Shown here one piece after another: positions 20,763 to 32,262 of a DNA stretch of 64,000 nucleotides; the first letter of the stretch is position 1; each line of letters starts with the position of its first letter. The translations under genes were made by a program, and so were the position numbers. Origin of the DNA: Isoetes taiwanensis (lineage: Eukaryota; Streptophyta; Lycopodiopsida; Isoetales; Isoetaceae). Under the pieces are notes generated by a model. That model did no database searches. It was not told the origin of the DNA and saw nothing but the letters and a program-made list of their open reading frames with translations. The stretch lies in the NCBI GenBank assembly GCA_021234155.1, contig JAJEKV010000027.1, forward strand, positions 2,847,167 through 2,911,166. Direction: 5' to 3'.

Positions 20763-21827
20763 TTACATACAACACACCCCCTTTAAACCTTCCTTCTGAG
20801 AGACGCAGTCCCTTATCTTTGTTATCCACATTTTTCCTGGATGCAATCCAGCAGCCAGATCCTAAGGTAGTAGAAAAACCAGCTAAACATAAAGATTGAA
20901 AAAAAACGAGCTGGGTATCATCATTTTCCACTTACCTCTTGTCGTTTCTGCTCTTCAATCTGTTCCCTCTTCCTTTTCATTCCACGCCCCATATCAGGAG
21001 GCCTCTTGATGTTTTTTGCGGGCTGGAGAGAGTTGAACAGGTTAAAAAAAATCAACGAACTATTCTAATTCCAAGTTTTGAAAAAACACCTTAGAGCCAA
21101 GGGCTACAAGCTTCTCTGCTTCCATCTTTTTACGGTCTTTCCAGGCATACTGTTGTGTTGCTAAAGGAAATAATAATTTACAGTCATAACAATAACAATG
21201 GTTCATGTTAGAAGACTCTTGTTATGAATTATTTGCCAAGCTTTGTTTTATTTGTTCTGCAGATTCATTTTGTTTCGAAAGATAGGCTGTGCATATGATC
21301 TTCCAAGAGAGGAACATTCCAGTAGAAATCTAGTGTTGTGTACTTTTCAAATGTCATTGATCTTGGCAAACAGCATCACAAGAATCCATTCACCGCGATG
21401 CACTTAAGCTTTGTTAAAACCCCTAGCTATCAAGACCAGACACCACATGGAAATGGAAGCAACAATGGCAAACCATGGGTAATTGTCTTCTTCAGGGATC
21501 TAAGACCTTATCCTACTTATTTTCTACGCAGCACATTTAAACGGAGAAAATCTAACAAGTACCCAGCTTATCGACTTCTCGAAAGATCGCTCGAAATTCC
21601 TGCTCTGCAACTTCTTCGTCATCCACATACTTCAAAGATGGGACTTTCACATCCGTGACCACATGTGAGACCTTTGATGACTGCATCAAATAAATCACTA
21701 TGAAAACAAGCTCACCATGCATAAGAAAACGGCAAATACTCACCATGAATAGCTTCCACTCCTTGGCACTCCTCTTATTAGAATATCTGCTGTCATCCCG
21801 GAACTCGATTATGGGCGCTTCCGCCAT
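20763..21827 (-). CDS. DUF4602 (FSAF1/C1orf131-like) gene, copy 1
   Basis: Five minus-strand exons join in frame with GT-AG borders: 21,827-21,744 (MAEAPIIEFRDDSRYSNKRS), 21,680-21,563 (VTDVKVPSL...FRAIFREVDKL), 21,160-21,090 (YAWKDRKKMEAEKLVALGSK), 21,022-20,936 (AKNIKRPPDMGRGMKRKREQ) and one from 20,861. The pattern W-K-x-R-K...E-K-x-V-A-L-G-x-K, then basic helices, then GRFKGGVLYVSP matches DUF4602, the family of a human nucleolar factor in 40S assembly. Relative to copy 2 the last exon lacks about 10 bases after GATTGCATC. That throws the conserved GRFKGG tail out of frame, and the reading ends at 20,763, for about 152 aa in total. Leader exons appear upstream (22,921-22,862 and about 23,200-23,102, both with good donors). 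Confidence 0.6.
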
Positions 21828-22861
21828 TCTGAAAATAGACAGCTTTCAAAACACTGAAACCTAAACCTTACATAGCATGTTTCTACAAAGACTAATAGTT
21901 GAATGCCATTGCCAATGCCTAAAGTCATGATTTTGAGCCAAATCGACCTGCAAAAATCATTTTTCTTGCATAAACTGTTTGCGCTAAACCCTTGTAGCTT
22001 GCACTAAAGTCTTGTAGCCTTTTTTTCAGTCCATACTGATGTTGTGGGCACTGTTGTGATGTGTAAAGATCTGCCATCGACAATATCTACAAAGCAAGAA
22101 GACATGCTGCACGCAGAGACGAGACAATTCAAAGAAATAATGGAATAGTATAAAATCTGTCTGTATCGTCTACTATTTCCTTCTCAGCTTTCCTAGCCAG
22201 TAAAACAAGAATAAGAGCAAATACTTTTGTTTTTATACCTCTGCACGTGCAGTTCAGTACGCACATGATAATCTACTTTGTTTAATTTCGAAAAATTGCC
22301 TGCTAGAAGAGTGCTGCTCCTGCTGGCAAACTACCATTTTAGATAATTCAACAGCAAAATAAGATAAGACAACAGCAAGAGCAGAATGCAATACACGCAT
22401 CATGCTGGCCACACTCTATTAGCAAGATCATAAAGGAAACAAATTAGAGATTAATGTGTCAAGAAATTGAAAAAGAAGAAGAAATCAAATACAAGTCAAT
22501 TGCACAAACAAAAAGAAATCACCATAAGGCTAAATAGAACCGAAGAAAGCAATAATTTTAATCTCAAGCTTCGCAATCAATTAATCAAGGCCACCGGACA
22601 CCTAGCTTTCATGTCATTTGCCTTTATGACCTTGCCAATAAAAATCTCTTAATCTAGCAACCTTACAAGATTTGAGCGATAGGACACTGTGCACTGAGAA
22701 GAAAAGAAAGGGAAGAAATGTAACATGGCAAGAACGATGAAGCTTTTTGATATCTAGAGCTTTGATGGCAACTCACAAGCCGCTGATTACATAACAAAAC
22801 AAAGAGAGGGAATAACCGTAGAAAAATAACAAACTATAATATGGGGAAAGCAAGGCTCACC

Positions 22862-23200
22862 AGGATGAAGTTTTTGTTTACTCCCATCGCTCGACTGCCA
22901 AGAAGCACTTGAAATACATCTGTAAGACCAGAAAATCAAGACAAAATAACCAAGGGGTTCAATAAAATCACTTGGACAGAATGCAGGATTAAAACAAAAT
23001 AACTGAAAGACCCCAAATCTTCAAACTAGCAAGCTTCGAACTCCCATCTTCCCGACTTATTAGTCTTGCAAAATGAAGGAGGATCTACATCGCAACTCAC
23101 CTACAAATGGATGGAAAGCATTGCCGGATTAGGCGGCGTACAAAGATAAGGAAATGGTTCCCGCTTTGCCCTTTTAGGGTTTTAGCCCAACCTATCTAAT
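22862..23200 (-). other. probable 5'-UTR exons of the DUF4602 gene
   Basis: A minus-strand segment ending CATTTGTAG then GTGAGTTGC (donor near 23,101) and a second segment, 22,921-22,862, flanked by TCTTACAG and GTGAGCC, look like leader exons. The second contains a 13-codon upstream ORF (MYFKCFLAVERWE). The TAGGGTTTTAGCCC element near 23,180 resembles plant telo-box/teo motifs of ribosome-related genes, which would suit a ribosome-assembly factor. This is inference without transcript data. Confidence 0.35.
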
Positions 23201-24119
23201 CACAACATATAGAATTGAGAATGTCCGATAGGGATGGGAAGCTCTAAAGCTTAACGCATGTTTTTCACGGATATTTTTTGCAAGAAGAAAAGAAAACAAA
23301 AAATGATGTTGCGGTGCTCTAGTCATCTCGGGACTATTTTGGCAGGATCTCAATGTAGCACACAGGTGTTTGGGGATAATCTCCTCTGTCTGCTTGCTTG
23401 CTCTCGGATATTGATGTGTTGTGCTCCGACGATGGTGATCTATTGAATGAAGGTCGACCCTATTTCATGTTTAGTTCACCATTCAGGGTATTCAAGGCTC
23501 CATTTTTTATTTCATGCAAGAGCGGATTTTGTTTAGGAATTTTTCATGTTTCTTTGGTCCAACAAAAGCAGGGGGGCTGCTTCATTTCGACCATGAAGAA
23601 GTCGAGAGGTTAGGAAAAGGTATATACTTCGCAAAGCATTTTTTGTTAACGGCTGTGCCATGCCAATGGAGCTGCAGAGGGCATCCTCCCTGTAGTGCAT
23701 CTCCACCAATTCGATCAAGATCTTGGGTTGCCTCAAAACTTTCTTTTACTACTAGAAACCAACGCGATGCCAGTGATCCTCTTACAACTGCAACTAATTT
23801 TAGGGATCATCTTCACCACCAGCTCAGAACTATTGTTGGGGATCTTTGCGCTAACTAACTGCTCTCAGCTTGAACTGTGCAGATTTTGTTTAGGGTCTGG
23901 GTTCGGGATCTCCTGCAAGACAGCCCTCTGTGAGGACCAGTGGATCAAGCAGGAAAATCCTAGCTGAGTGTCACGCGGGATTTTGCAAAGAAACCGAAAA
24001 GAGAAAACAGAAAAGAACAGCAAACAGTGAAGATAACAATGCTTCCTTGATATCATTGAGTGTACATGAGTTCTCGAAAACGAGAGAAAGACTAGAGACA
24101 AGGACTAAAACTCATCTAG

Positions 24120-24175
24120 AAAACTGAGTTCTAACTCTACTCATATATATAGCACAACGGCCTTGGGCCCAAAAT
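24120..24175 (-). promoter_or_regulatory. TATA-like element
   Basis: On the minus strand GCTATATATATGAG (about 24,158-24,145) is followed about 30 bases later by a CT-rich stretch. It lies 3' of the 290-aa ORF, where an LTR promoter might sit if that ORF belongs to a retroelement. No matching second LTR was found in the window. Confidence 0.2.
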
Positions 24176-24295
24176 AGGTGTTTGGCAGATTTCGCTACCA
24201 ACCCCTTGATCAAAGCCTGATTTCTAAGAATCTGGCGGTGCCTTCTTGACGTGCCTGGAATCACGCTGAGTGCTGACTGTGCTTTTGCAGGTGCG

Positions 24296-25168
24296 TCATT
24301 TGTCTGTTCTCTGCCTCTTCTTTGGCGTGGTCTTCGTCGTGGTCTTCGGCATGGGTTTGCTACCTGATGCTTGACCTGGACCTTGACCTGGCATCTTGTT
24401 CCTGCCTTGTTCCGTGGTCTGCATGAATAGTCCTGTACCAGGACGTACAGAACTAACACTCCCTTCCACCAAACGACACTCAGGGGAGAGAAAAGGTGGA
24501 ACAGACTCAGGAGGCAGAAATCCAGCAACTTCAAAATCATCTTGTCTGGTATAAGGACGGTTGCCAGAATGATAGGTCGTGATGAGCTCCTGTCGTTCCT
24601 TGAGAGCCTCAGGAGTATTGAGACCAATTGCAGGATGTGCCTCGATGAGAAATCCAGATTGCACCATGTCTTCAAAGGCGCGGTGAGCCTCCGCAATGAC
24701 ATATTGGCACTCCATCAGAAGACAGGTCTGAAGATCGAAGGCACGGGCACTTGCATTTGGGTTACAATAATAAATCGGGCGCTTCCGGGCAACCGAGCAC
24801 AACAGCAGGCACTTCAGAGCAGCACAGAAACCTGCTTGACGATGAACAGAAGGATCCGGGGAAGTGGCAGCACATTCTAAGAACTGAGTGAGACCCCAGA
24901 CAGCATGAGTAGGCATCTGCCAGCCTTTTTCGTTGGGGATATAAATCCAATTGCTGGTGTGTTCTAAGGTATCACCGTCAGGCCAGACAGAGCGGCGTAT
25001 GAAGCGGGGATCCCACCTGAGATCCGTAGAAATGTGAGCAGGAGTCCAGTCAGCGTGCCCATCCATAAACTTGGTCCAAATGGGGAGACGCCAATCAGAG
25101 GTGAGATAGCGTCGTCGTGGTGGCGCCCCCAGAGATGCATACGGATAATTTTCAGGTTGGGACTGCAT
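24296..25168 (-). CDS. unrecognised 290-aa protein with basic tail
   Basis: This is an intact ORF starting MQSQPENYPYASLGAPPRRR. It has a Trp-rich first third (DWRLPIWTKFMDG, DLRWDPRFIRR, NWIYIPNEKGWQMP), a helical middle with Cys (FCAALKCLLLCSVARK), and a Gly/Lys/Thr-rich basic end (GQGPGQASGS...KKRQRTDK). No catalytic or zinc-knuckle motif is visible. The size, single exon and basic tail would suit a gag-like structural protein of a retroelement, but this is a guess. The base composition is more GC-rich than that of the adjacent LINE, whose 3' part ends 60 bases upstream. Confidence 0.45.
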   Translation of the reverse strand: MQSQPENYPYASLGAPPRRRYLTSDWRLPIWTKFMDGHADWTPAHISTDLRWDPRFIRRSVWPDGDTLEHTSNWIYIPNEKGWQMPTHAVWGLTQFLECAATSPDPSVHRQAGFCAALKCLLLCSVARKRPIYYCNPNASARAFDLQTCLLMECQYVIAEAHRAFEDMVQSGFLIEAHPAIGLNTPEALKERQELITTYHSGNRPYTRQDDFEVAGFLPPESVPPFLSPECRLVEGSVSSVRPGTGLFMQTTEQGRNKMPGQGPGQASGSKPMPKTTTKTTPKKRQRTDK

Positions 25169-25230
25169 CGTGGGCTTTTGAGCCTGCTCCCTGAATTCTC
25201 AATGTTGCTTCATGATAAGTCAAGATAGTA

Positions 25231-27285
25231 TCAAATTTGTTCCTGCCCACTCCCCTCAAGAACTCCAGATATTCTATCAAAATCGTCAGAGAAAGGAGCA
25301 TTAGAATGAATAACATTGAGATTCGAAATGAAGAGAGTAAAAACACCATTAAAGGTACCAATAGCATCCCATTTCCTGTCACAGTTGTCTCCAAATTTGC
25401 TTTTATGTGCAGTTACAAAACCTTCTAGATCTAATTGAAAATTTATCATAATCCAGAAGATAGAGAATTTCTTTCTACCATGCACAATTCTGTTTCTTGC
25501 TTTCCATATATTCCACAAAGCAGTAAACATAATAGTGTTAACAAAAGCATCATTGTTTTGAATACATTTTAGCAAATCTCCTTGATTGTTAACACAAAAA
25601 TATTCACTGAAATTATTATAAAACCAAGTCCAGAATTGAGCAATTTTAGGACATTGAAAATATGATGCATGGTTTCCTCCTGGGAACAATTAGATTGACA
25701 GGCTGGCGAGATATTTGAAATTCTCTGAGAAAGGGAGACGAGATTTGGAACACTTCTATGAGCAATCAGTCAAATAAAGAAATTTACCTTTGGAGGACAA
25801 TAGGAATTCCATATGTTCTTAAACAAACTTTTGCATTCACTCTCAGTAATGGACCACTTATATTGAGCTTTGACAGGAATATTCCTACAATTTAGTCTGG
25901 CATAAACTGAACTAACCTTGTATCTGTTGTTGCCATTAATCTTCCAAATGAGGCCATTATCACAATCAGTTAGATTAGCAAAATGCCTCAAGGAAGATAC
26001 TTTTATCACTTGAGGTACCATGAATTAACCTTCTAAGATTAGTCCAGGAAATGATATGACCATCTCTGTATAAATCTTTTATGTGGATAATACCCTTATC
26101 AAACCATTTCCTATAGATTTTTGGATGCCTCAAAGCAAGAATCTGTCCATTACAATCCTTGAAAATAGTAGACCAGAAGAGAGAGGAATACATATGATGG
26201 TCATGAATGTCAGGGCTGTCAAAGCAATGCTGCACAACATTCCAGGCCTTTATCATATTATACATAAGAGGGGAGGTATTGGCACCAGGATGTAAAATGT
26301 TAAAAGCAGAATCGGGAAGACAATGCTTGATAGAGGGATGACATCTGGATAGGATAAGTAAATCCAATGCCTGATGAAAATTGAGGCCATAGAATTATTG
26401 CCAGGGAGAGTTCTCCAAATGAATTTGCCTCCCAATTAACTGAGTGATTTTCCATCCATATGAAATTTCTAATAATTTTCTCAAGCTCATTATAAATCAT
26501 CTTAGGAGCAACAAGAGCAGAGGAAAAATAAATGTGAGAGGCAGCAAGAACAGAGTTTGCAATTAAGGTTCTACCCGCCAGAGATAAGCAGTTCCTGTAA
26601 ATGTTCAACTTTTTTCTAATTCTTTGCAGAATAGGTTCCCATAGCCCTTTGAGATTAGGATTCAGAGATAAAGGCATCCGGGTCAAAGCATGGAGGTGGG
26701 GGACACTTTTTGTGTCAGCGACACATGGTGATTAGTGGGTGCTTTCTGACGCTATTTTCTTTATATTTTTGAAAAATATTTTTCTTTTGTTTTTTTGATA
26801 TTTTTTCCTGAAACACATTCATATTATGCCTTAGAATACAGAATTTCGGCTTCATCAGAGTTATAGAAAAAAAAATAAGAATAAGTAAACTTTTCAGCAT
26901 TAGGTGCTTAGGGGGTGCTTGGTTGGCGCAAAAATGCCCTCCAACTCCATGCTTTGACCCATCCCAAGTAATTTGGTTGCTTGCATGGTATTAAGAATCT
27001 TGATATCACATAGAATATTCTGGTTACAATCACCAATAATAACACTTTTTGAGATATTTAAATAAATTCCTGAAGCAACAGGGAATTGATCAATGATTTC
27101 AAGGAATCTAGTAATGTTCTCATGGGTAAATTCAAGAAATGCAAAGGTGTCATCTGCATATTGAGATATTGTGAGGGTGCCATTATTATCTGGAAGATTG
27201 AGACCCCTAATATTTCCAGAGTCTTGATGAAAGTCAACTGCCCTTGTGAGCATTTCAGCCACCACTACAAATAAATAGGGAGCTA
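25231..27285 (-). mobile_element. LINE 3' half (RT end and zf-RVT)
   Basis: The minus strand begins VAPYLFVVVAEML (27,285) and gives the RT core SQYADDTFAFLEF (27,160-27,120), then KLLG interrupted by a MITE (26,680-26,960). It continues with MPLSLNPNLKGLWEPILQ and GRTLIANSVLAASHIYFSSA, ending in a Cys/Trp-rich zf-RVT-like region (FWTWFYNNF, WNIWKARNRIVHG) with a stop at 25,231. Stops and a frameshift near 25,970 show decay. The first residues continue exactly where the plus-strand segment at 30,415 stops. No poly(A) tract is seen past 25,231. Confidence 0.85.
26680..26960. mobile_element. 281-bp MITE inside the LINE
   Basis: The inverted termini GGGTCAAAGCATGGAG are perfect over 16 bases and then continue imperfectly (GTGGGGG against TTGGAGGG). 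They are flanked by ATCC at 26,676-26,679 and 26,961-26,964. Removing the element and one ATCC restores the uninterrupted LINE reading KLLGMPLSLNPN, which confirms both ends. The interior is AT-rich and non-coding. A 4-bp duplication does not fit the common plant hAT, PIF, CACTA or Mutator classes. Confidence 0.85.
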
Positions 27286-30200
27286 CTGGTCATGGAAATG
27301 TTAAACAGTCTGGGAATAAAAAAGGCTACCAGACAAATGGAAAAGCTTTAGTCAGGAATCTTGAAGACTCGGCTACAATTGAAGACAAATCTGACAAAGA
27401 CAATGCAGAAACCAGTCCACATGTCAATGTCTGCTATAATAAAAAGAAAGACTCAACAATTAACAATCTTGTGGCTCAGTCAAGCTCGACTTTACAAAAT
27501 CAAGCAAATGCTCCTGATTCATCTGCAGGATCAAAAAATCACATGCATATTCAAGACAAATCTGAAGACAATTCTGTGGATGAAATTGGCTGCTTTGACC
27601 AATTTGAGGTACTTGCTAGCTTAACTGTTGATCAAGATTTAGATTTTTTATTGAGCAGCAAAGCAGCCTAAATAGCCAGGATAATCAAATGGTCATTAAG
27701 GATACCCCTCTTACTTGCCAACAACTTTCCACTGACCCCTTGATTGATTTTAACCATATTCCCTCTTCATTTTCCACACCTTCCTCCCCGATTTCCAAAG
27801 AAATTGCAGATCAGCTTGCAACACTTCAAGATGGACTTGTCTCAGAATTCAATAATCAAGAGATTCAGTCTGCTAATGAGAATGGAGAAACAGATAATGT
27901 TGTGCTCACAGATATTGTGCATGAAACACCTGATCAAGGAAAAATCTTAGTTGGGGAAGAGTGCACAGATTTTGCCACAAACTGCTCAAAATATTGCCCT
28001 GCTTCTCAGACTTCGACTCCTCCATTAGGATGCAACAATGCAAGCAAAACTTCAAGGCAAGTACCTCTCTTTTATAATTCAAATAATGTTGCTTCTAAAG
28101 ATAGATAGATAGATAGATAAAGAGGATGCGCCTAATTTGTTTGAATTTGTCCCTGGAGGTAGCTTTGATACAGAATATGATAGTGATAAAGAGAACTGGG
28201 GAAAGGATTATTTTCTGATAACTAACAATCCTGTCAATAATAAAAAGAGAGGACAAAAATCAAAAAAGAAAAAAACCTCAGCTCTGATTGATCCTTTATC
28301 TTATCTTCATAAAACCCCAGCATGAAACACTAGAAGTAAAAAGAATAAAAGGAGATAATCTTGTTCTCCATCTTTTATCTGATTGTTTTCTCTGTCATTA
28401 TCTATCATGAAAATTATTACCTGGAATGTCAGAGGGCTGAAAGGCCTAGTTAAGAGGAGAAGAATTATCTCTCAGCTTAGACATTACAAAGCTGACATTA
28501 TCTTACTTCAAGTAACCAAGCTTCCTAAGTTTGAGAGCTCAAGTCTCTCTGACTGGATCTACCGGGGAGTTTCCTCTATTTGGATGGAGTCTTCTAGAAC
28601 TTGTGGAGATTTGACCATGATTTTTGAAATCTTTGTCTCAGATATCCTATTACAACAGTCCTAGTAGATGGTGGCAGGCTGTTATTTTTTCCATCAACAA
28701 TTACAATTTTGGAATTCTTAATATCTATGCTCCACAAATCCTAAGGATAGGGAAACTTTATGGCCATAAATTAATTCTCAGCCCTTTATTGATTGGATTG
28801 TCTCTGGTGACTTCAATAATACTCCTAATTGGGATATGAAGTTGGGAAACAGGATTAATATGTCTTCCATTGAGAGAGCTAATTGGGATAGTTTGATCTC
28901 TGACTCTAATTTGATTTATGTCCCTCTTCAACTGCTAATTATACCTGGTCAAACAAACAGAAAAACTCTCATAGAGTTTACTGTGCTCTCGATAGGTTTT
29001 GTCTATCTAACTCTACCAGCTCTTTTTGGGATAATTGTTATGTTGTTAGTGATGAGTCTACCTCAATATCTGATCACCAACCCTAATTTCTTCACACTAG
29101 CCATTTGATGACTCTTCCTCGAGATGGAAATATTCCCTTTAAGCTTAACTGCTCTTTGTTATCCAATATCCAATTCTATGAGGATTTTAATTTTTTTTTA
29201 TCAAACCTTGAAAAATGTGAATAACAATGTCGTTAATCCTACTTATGGTCCTACTTCTATGAAAGATTTCTATTTCAAGATTAAGCAAATCAAATGCTGG
29301 ATTAAAAATTGGTCTCATATCAATTTCAAAGAGAAAAACAAGCAGAAAAATATTTATTTAGCTCAAATGAGAGAAAGTAGATCTCTGCTCCAACTTGATC
29401 CCTATAATGTCAATCTTCATATTGGTGAGGAAATCTTGGAAAAGCAAATTAAATCTATTGAGGAGATTGAGGCTAAAAGCTCTGCTATCAAATGCAAGAT
29501 TAAATATAATAGTGAGATGGATCTTGGGAGTTCCAAATTCTTTTACAGAATTGCTAATAATGGAATGCTTAATAATTCCATTACCCATGTTCTATTTGAT
29601 AATGGTATTAACATTGAGACTTCCAGTGAGATTAAAAAGTTTTTCCATGAAAAGTATGCTTCTCTTTTCAGTACATGTGACACCAGCCCTAACAGTTCTG
29701 GCAAGAAAGATAAGTTTATTTCCCTGCTAGATCATATCATTCCAAATTCCAATAGTCTGATGGAAGATTCTATTGCTGCAATTCCTTCAGAGCAGGAGAT
29801 TTATAAGGTCCTTATGAGTTTTAGCAAAGATAAGTCCCCTGGACCATATGGTCTTCCCCCTGAGTTTTACATGCATTTTTGGGACATTCTAAAAGAAGAT
29901 ATTATTTCAATGATTCATGGCTTTTGGAATGCTGATCATTTGCACGCTTCTATTTTTGCTGGTTTTATCACTCCCATCCCTAAAGTTGATAACCCTTCAG
30001 CTTTTTCTGAATGGAGGCCAATCTCTTTAACTAATTGCACCTATAAGCTTTGTGCAAAGATTATAGCCAATTGGGTCAAGCCTTTCCTTCAGAAGGTTAT
30101 CAATATCAAACAATCTGCCTTCTTGCCTAACAGGTTTATTCTGGATAATTACATTGTGGCCATGGAAGGTTTACACTGGAATAAGGTCTCTGGCCAAAAC

Positions 30201-30415
30201 TGTGTTCTGTTAAAATTGGATTTTAAAAAAGCATTTGATTCTGTTAATTGGGACTTCCTTATGATTGCCTTAAAAAAGATTGGTTTTAACTCCAAAATCA
30301 TTTCTTTAATTCATGGTCTTAATTCTATGGCTAATTCTGCTGTCTTAATTAATGGCTCCCCAACAAACTTTTTCCAATTGACTCGAGGTGTCTAACAGGG
30401 CTGTCCCTTAGCTCC
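27286..30415 (+). mobile_element. LINE 5' half, inverted (ORF1 end, EN, RT)
   Basis: ORF1 remnants (27,300-28,320) are Asp/Glu/Ser-rich and broken by shifts, with a short (GATA)n at 28,100-28,120. The endonuclease starts at 28,407 with MKIITWNVRGLKGLVKRRR and ADIILLQVTKL, where Val replaces the catalytic Glu of LQETKL. SGDFNNTPNWD follows near 28,807. RT runs from 29,124 to 30,395 with KDKSPGPYGLPPEFY, WRPISLTNCTYKL, QSAFLPNRFILDN and LKLDFKKAFDSVNWDF, ending LTRGV, a stop, then QGCPLAP at 30,415. The rest of the RT lies inverted at 27,285-25,231. The element is an old plant L1-type copy. Confidence 0.9.
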
Positions 30416-32200
30416 TAAAATTTAAATCAGGAAAGGAACCCTTGGCTACAGGTAAGAATGCCATGGGGGGCGACACTCTGTAAAGGGAGATGTACACAGA
30501 GTCATGACGTGGCAGGATACCCCAATGGCCGTTAAGGGATATTTCGTTATAATGGACGCCTATAATAGGCTAGGGAAGGGCCGAGATGAGTAAGTACGTC
30601 AAATAGAGGGATGTCAGGTACATACGGATTAGAGTAACTTTTAGTTAATAGAGGCGAGAGAAAGAGAAGTAATGATATAGGACAGGCGTGTTGCGGTGTC
30701 GACCAACGATAGGTTTAAAATAATAATAATAATCATATTAATAGGATAATACGAATCCGGACCGGACAGCAGCAGATTTCGCATTAAAGTCGGTGTGACG
30801 GAGAATATCGAAGGAAAGGCAACCTTAGGAGGATATAAGAACATGAAACGATCCTCCCACAGATCAAAAAGGAACTCTGGCAATTTAGAGGCGGAAAAAA
30901 CATGGACAGAGGGAAGCAGATTATAGATGGCATCAGAGCCGGCGAGGAGATGCCAGTCAAGCGGAAAAGAAGCTCTCTCAGACCGGGCAATCTTACAGTC
31001 CCGTTCAACAAGGCGCTTGAGGATGTACACCCATGGTGTCTATGCGAGAGGACGTGCCAGTGCTTAGAGAAAGGGATCAATTCATGTGTTGCATGTGGGA
31101 AGGTACATTGTTTGCACTGTGATCATCTACACTACCCGTAGGATATGAAAGAAGCTGGATATAATATGAAATTGCGAGAGGTTATGGGGTGCATGGATGA
31201 TGCAAATATGGAGGCAAAGAAGGCCGATTTCGTAAGATCTACAACATGCTTTGATCTGCTACAAAAGATGGGCGATGTGCAGAGATCTGAGCGCCACCAG
31301 CATATTCTTCTGGTAGGTGATTGCCAAAGTGTGTATCAACTGCTGTGAGAAAAACCCTCTAGAGTATGTGCCTTACTGGCAAGAGGAACGGAGAAATAAA
31401 AAATGGAAGGAGAATCTTCTGCACACGGGCGAGAAAAGATGACCGACTTTCACCGTATGCTCTTTCTGCCCGCACTTTCTTTGTTTTGTTTTTATTATTT
31501 CTCTTCTTATTTTGTAGTGCAGCTTCTTTGATATAATAGAATCTGATCACACCAAACCGGCTCCGAATTCTGCTCCGACAATGAATCTCACCTGGTTCCG
31601 CCCTATATGCCCAACGGTGAATTACACCTAGTTTCTGCCCCGACTATTTTAAAATGTATGCATCTGAGAGAAAAGGTCTAGGCCAAGGTCAAAGACTGGT
31701 TTTGTTTATAATGTAACCACATCTTGATGGAAATATAATTACGGATTTATAGATCTTTAAACTATATGGTTTAACTTCAGGGATAATAATACAGAGCTTA
31801 ATGGCTAGGAATATGTCTGATTAGCTTCCTATCTGAACCAAAATGATGACTCCAAGGTGTTGAATAAGACATACACAGGAACGACGACTGTGTACTGAAA
31901 CGTCAAATGGGGGTTGAACATATAGAAAGGATAAGAAAAGGTATTCCATGGTACACATTTCTATATTAAATCTACATCAAAATATACGACCTCTCAGTCA
32001 GAAGAAGATCTTGGGAGGGAATGTTCCCAACCGTCGGCTAAAAGCCGTATAATAAGACATATCTGATGTGGCCACAAAGCCAACTTAAAAGTCGGATATC
32101 GGCAATCAATAACGAACAATAGAAGCCCACAGGATGGCTACACAGGACAGTGAACCTTGCTAGCAGCCACTCCTAATGGATGGCTCGCGGGTGCTACATG
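30416..32200. other. unassigned region with Cys-rich ORF
   Basis: Plus-strand ORFs at 30,902-31,141 and 31,145-31,348 encode CLCERTCQCLEKGINSC...CGKVHCLHCDHLH, a cluster of at least nine Cys/His that could bind zinc, followed by an ordinary charged segment ending LLVGDCQSVYQLL. I recognise no family. The stretch ends in a LINE-like 3' tail at 32,208-32,262, so it may be the 3' part of a decayed LINE on the plus strand. Confidence 0.3.
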
Positions 32201-32207
32201 AGTCCAA

Positions 32208-32262
32208 GGACCGTTTCGGCCAAAGTGGACGATAACCAAAATCTAATCTAATCTAATATTGA
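32208..32262 (+). mobile_element. LINE-like 3' terminus with (TAATC)n tail
   Basis: GGCCAAAGTGGACGATAACC AAAATC is followed by repeated TAATC. The core GTGGACGATAA recurs at the 3' end of the minus-strand LINE near 53.0 kb and at 62.8 kb (minus), each next to a different 5-base tail. Confidence 0.5.

Noticed and set aside
21338-21658. Open frame antisense to the DUF4602 gene, similar to one at 34,124-34,390
   Set aside because: Both lie across exon 2 and the following intron of the two DUF4602 copies, on the opposite strand. Their similarity follows from the duplication, not from a second gene.
23258-23967. Several plus-strand ORFs between the DUF4602 leader and the 290-aa ORF
   Set aside because: Overlapping short frames with no recognisable domain, splice pattern or composition bias.
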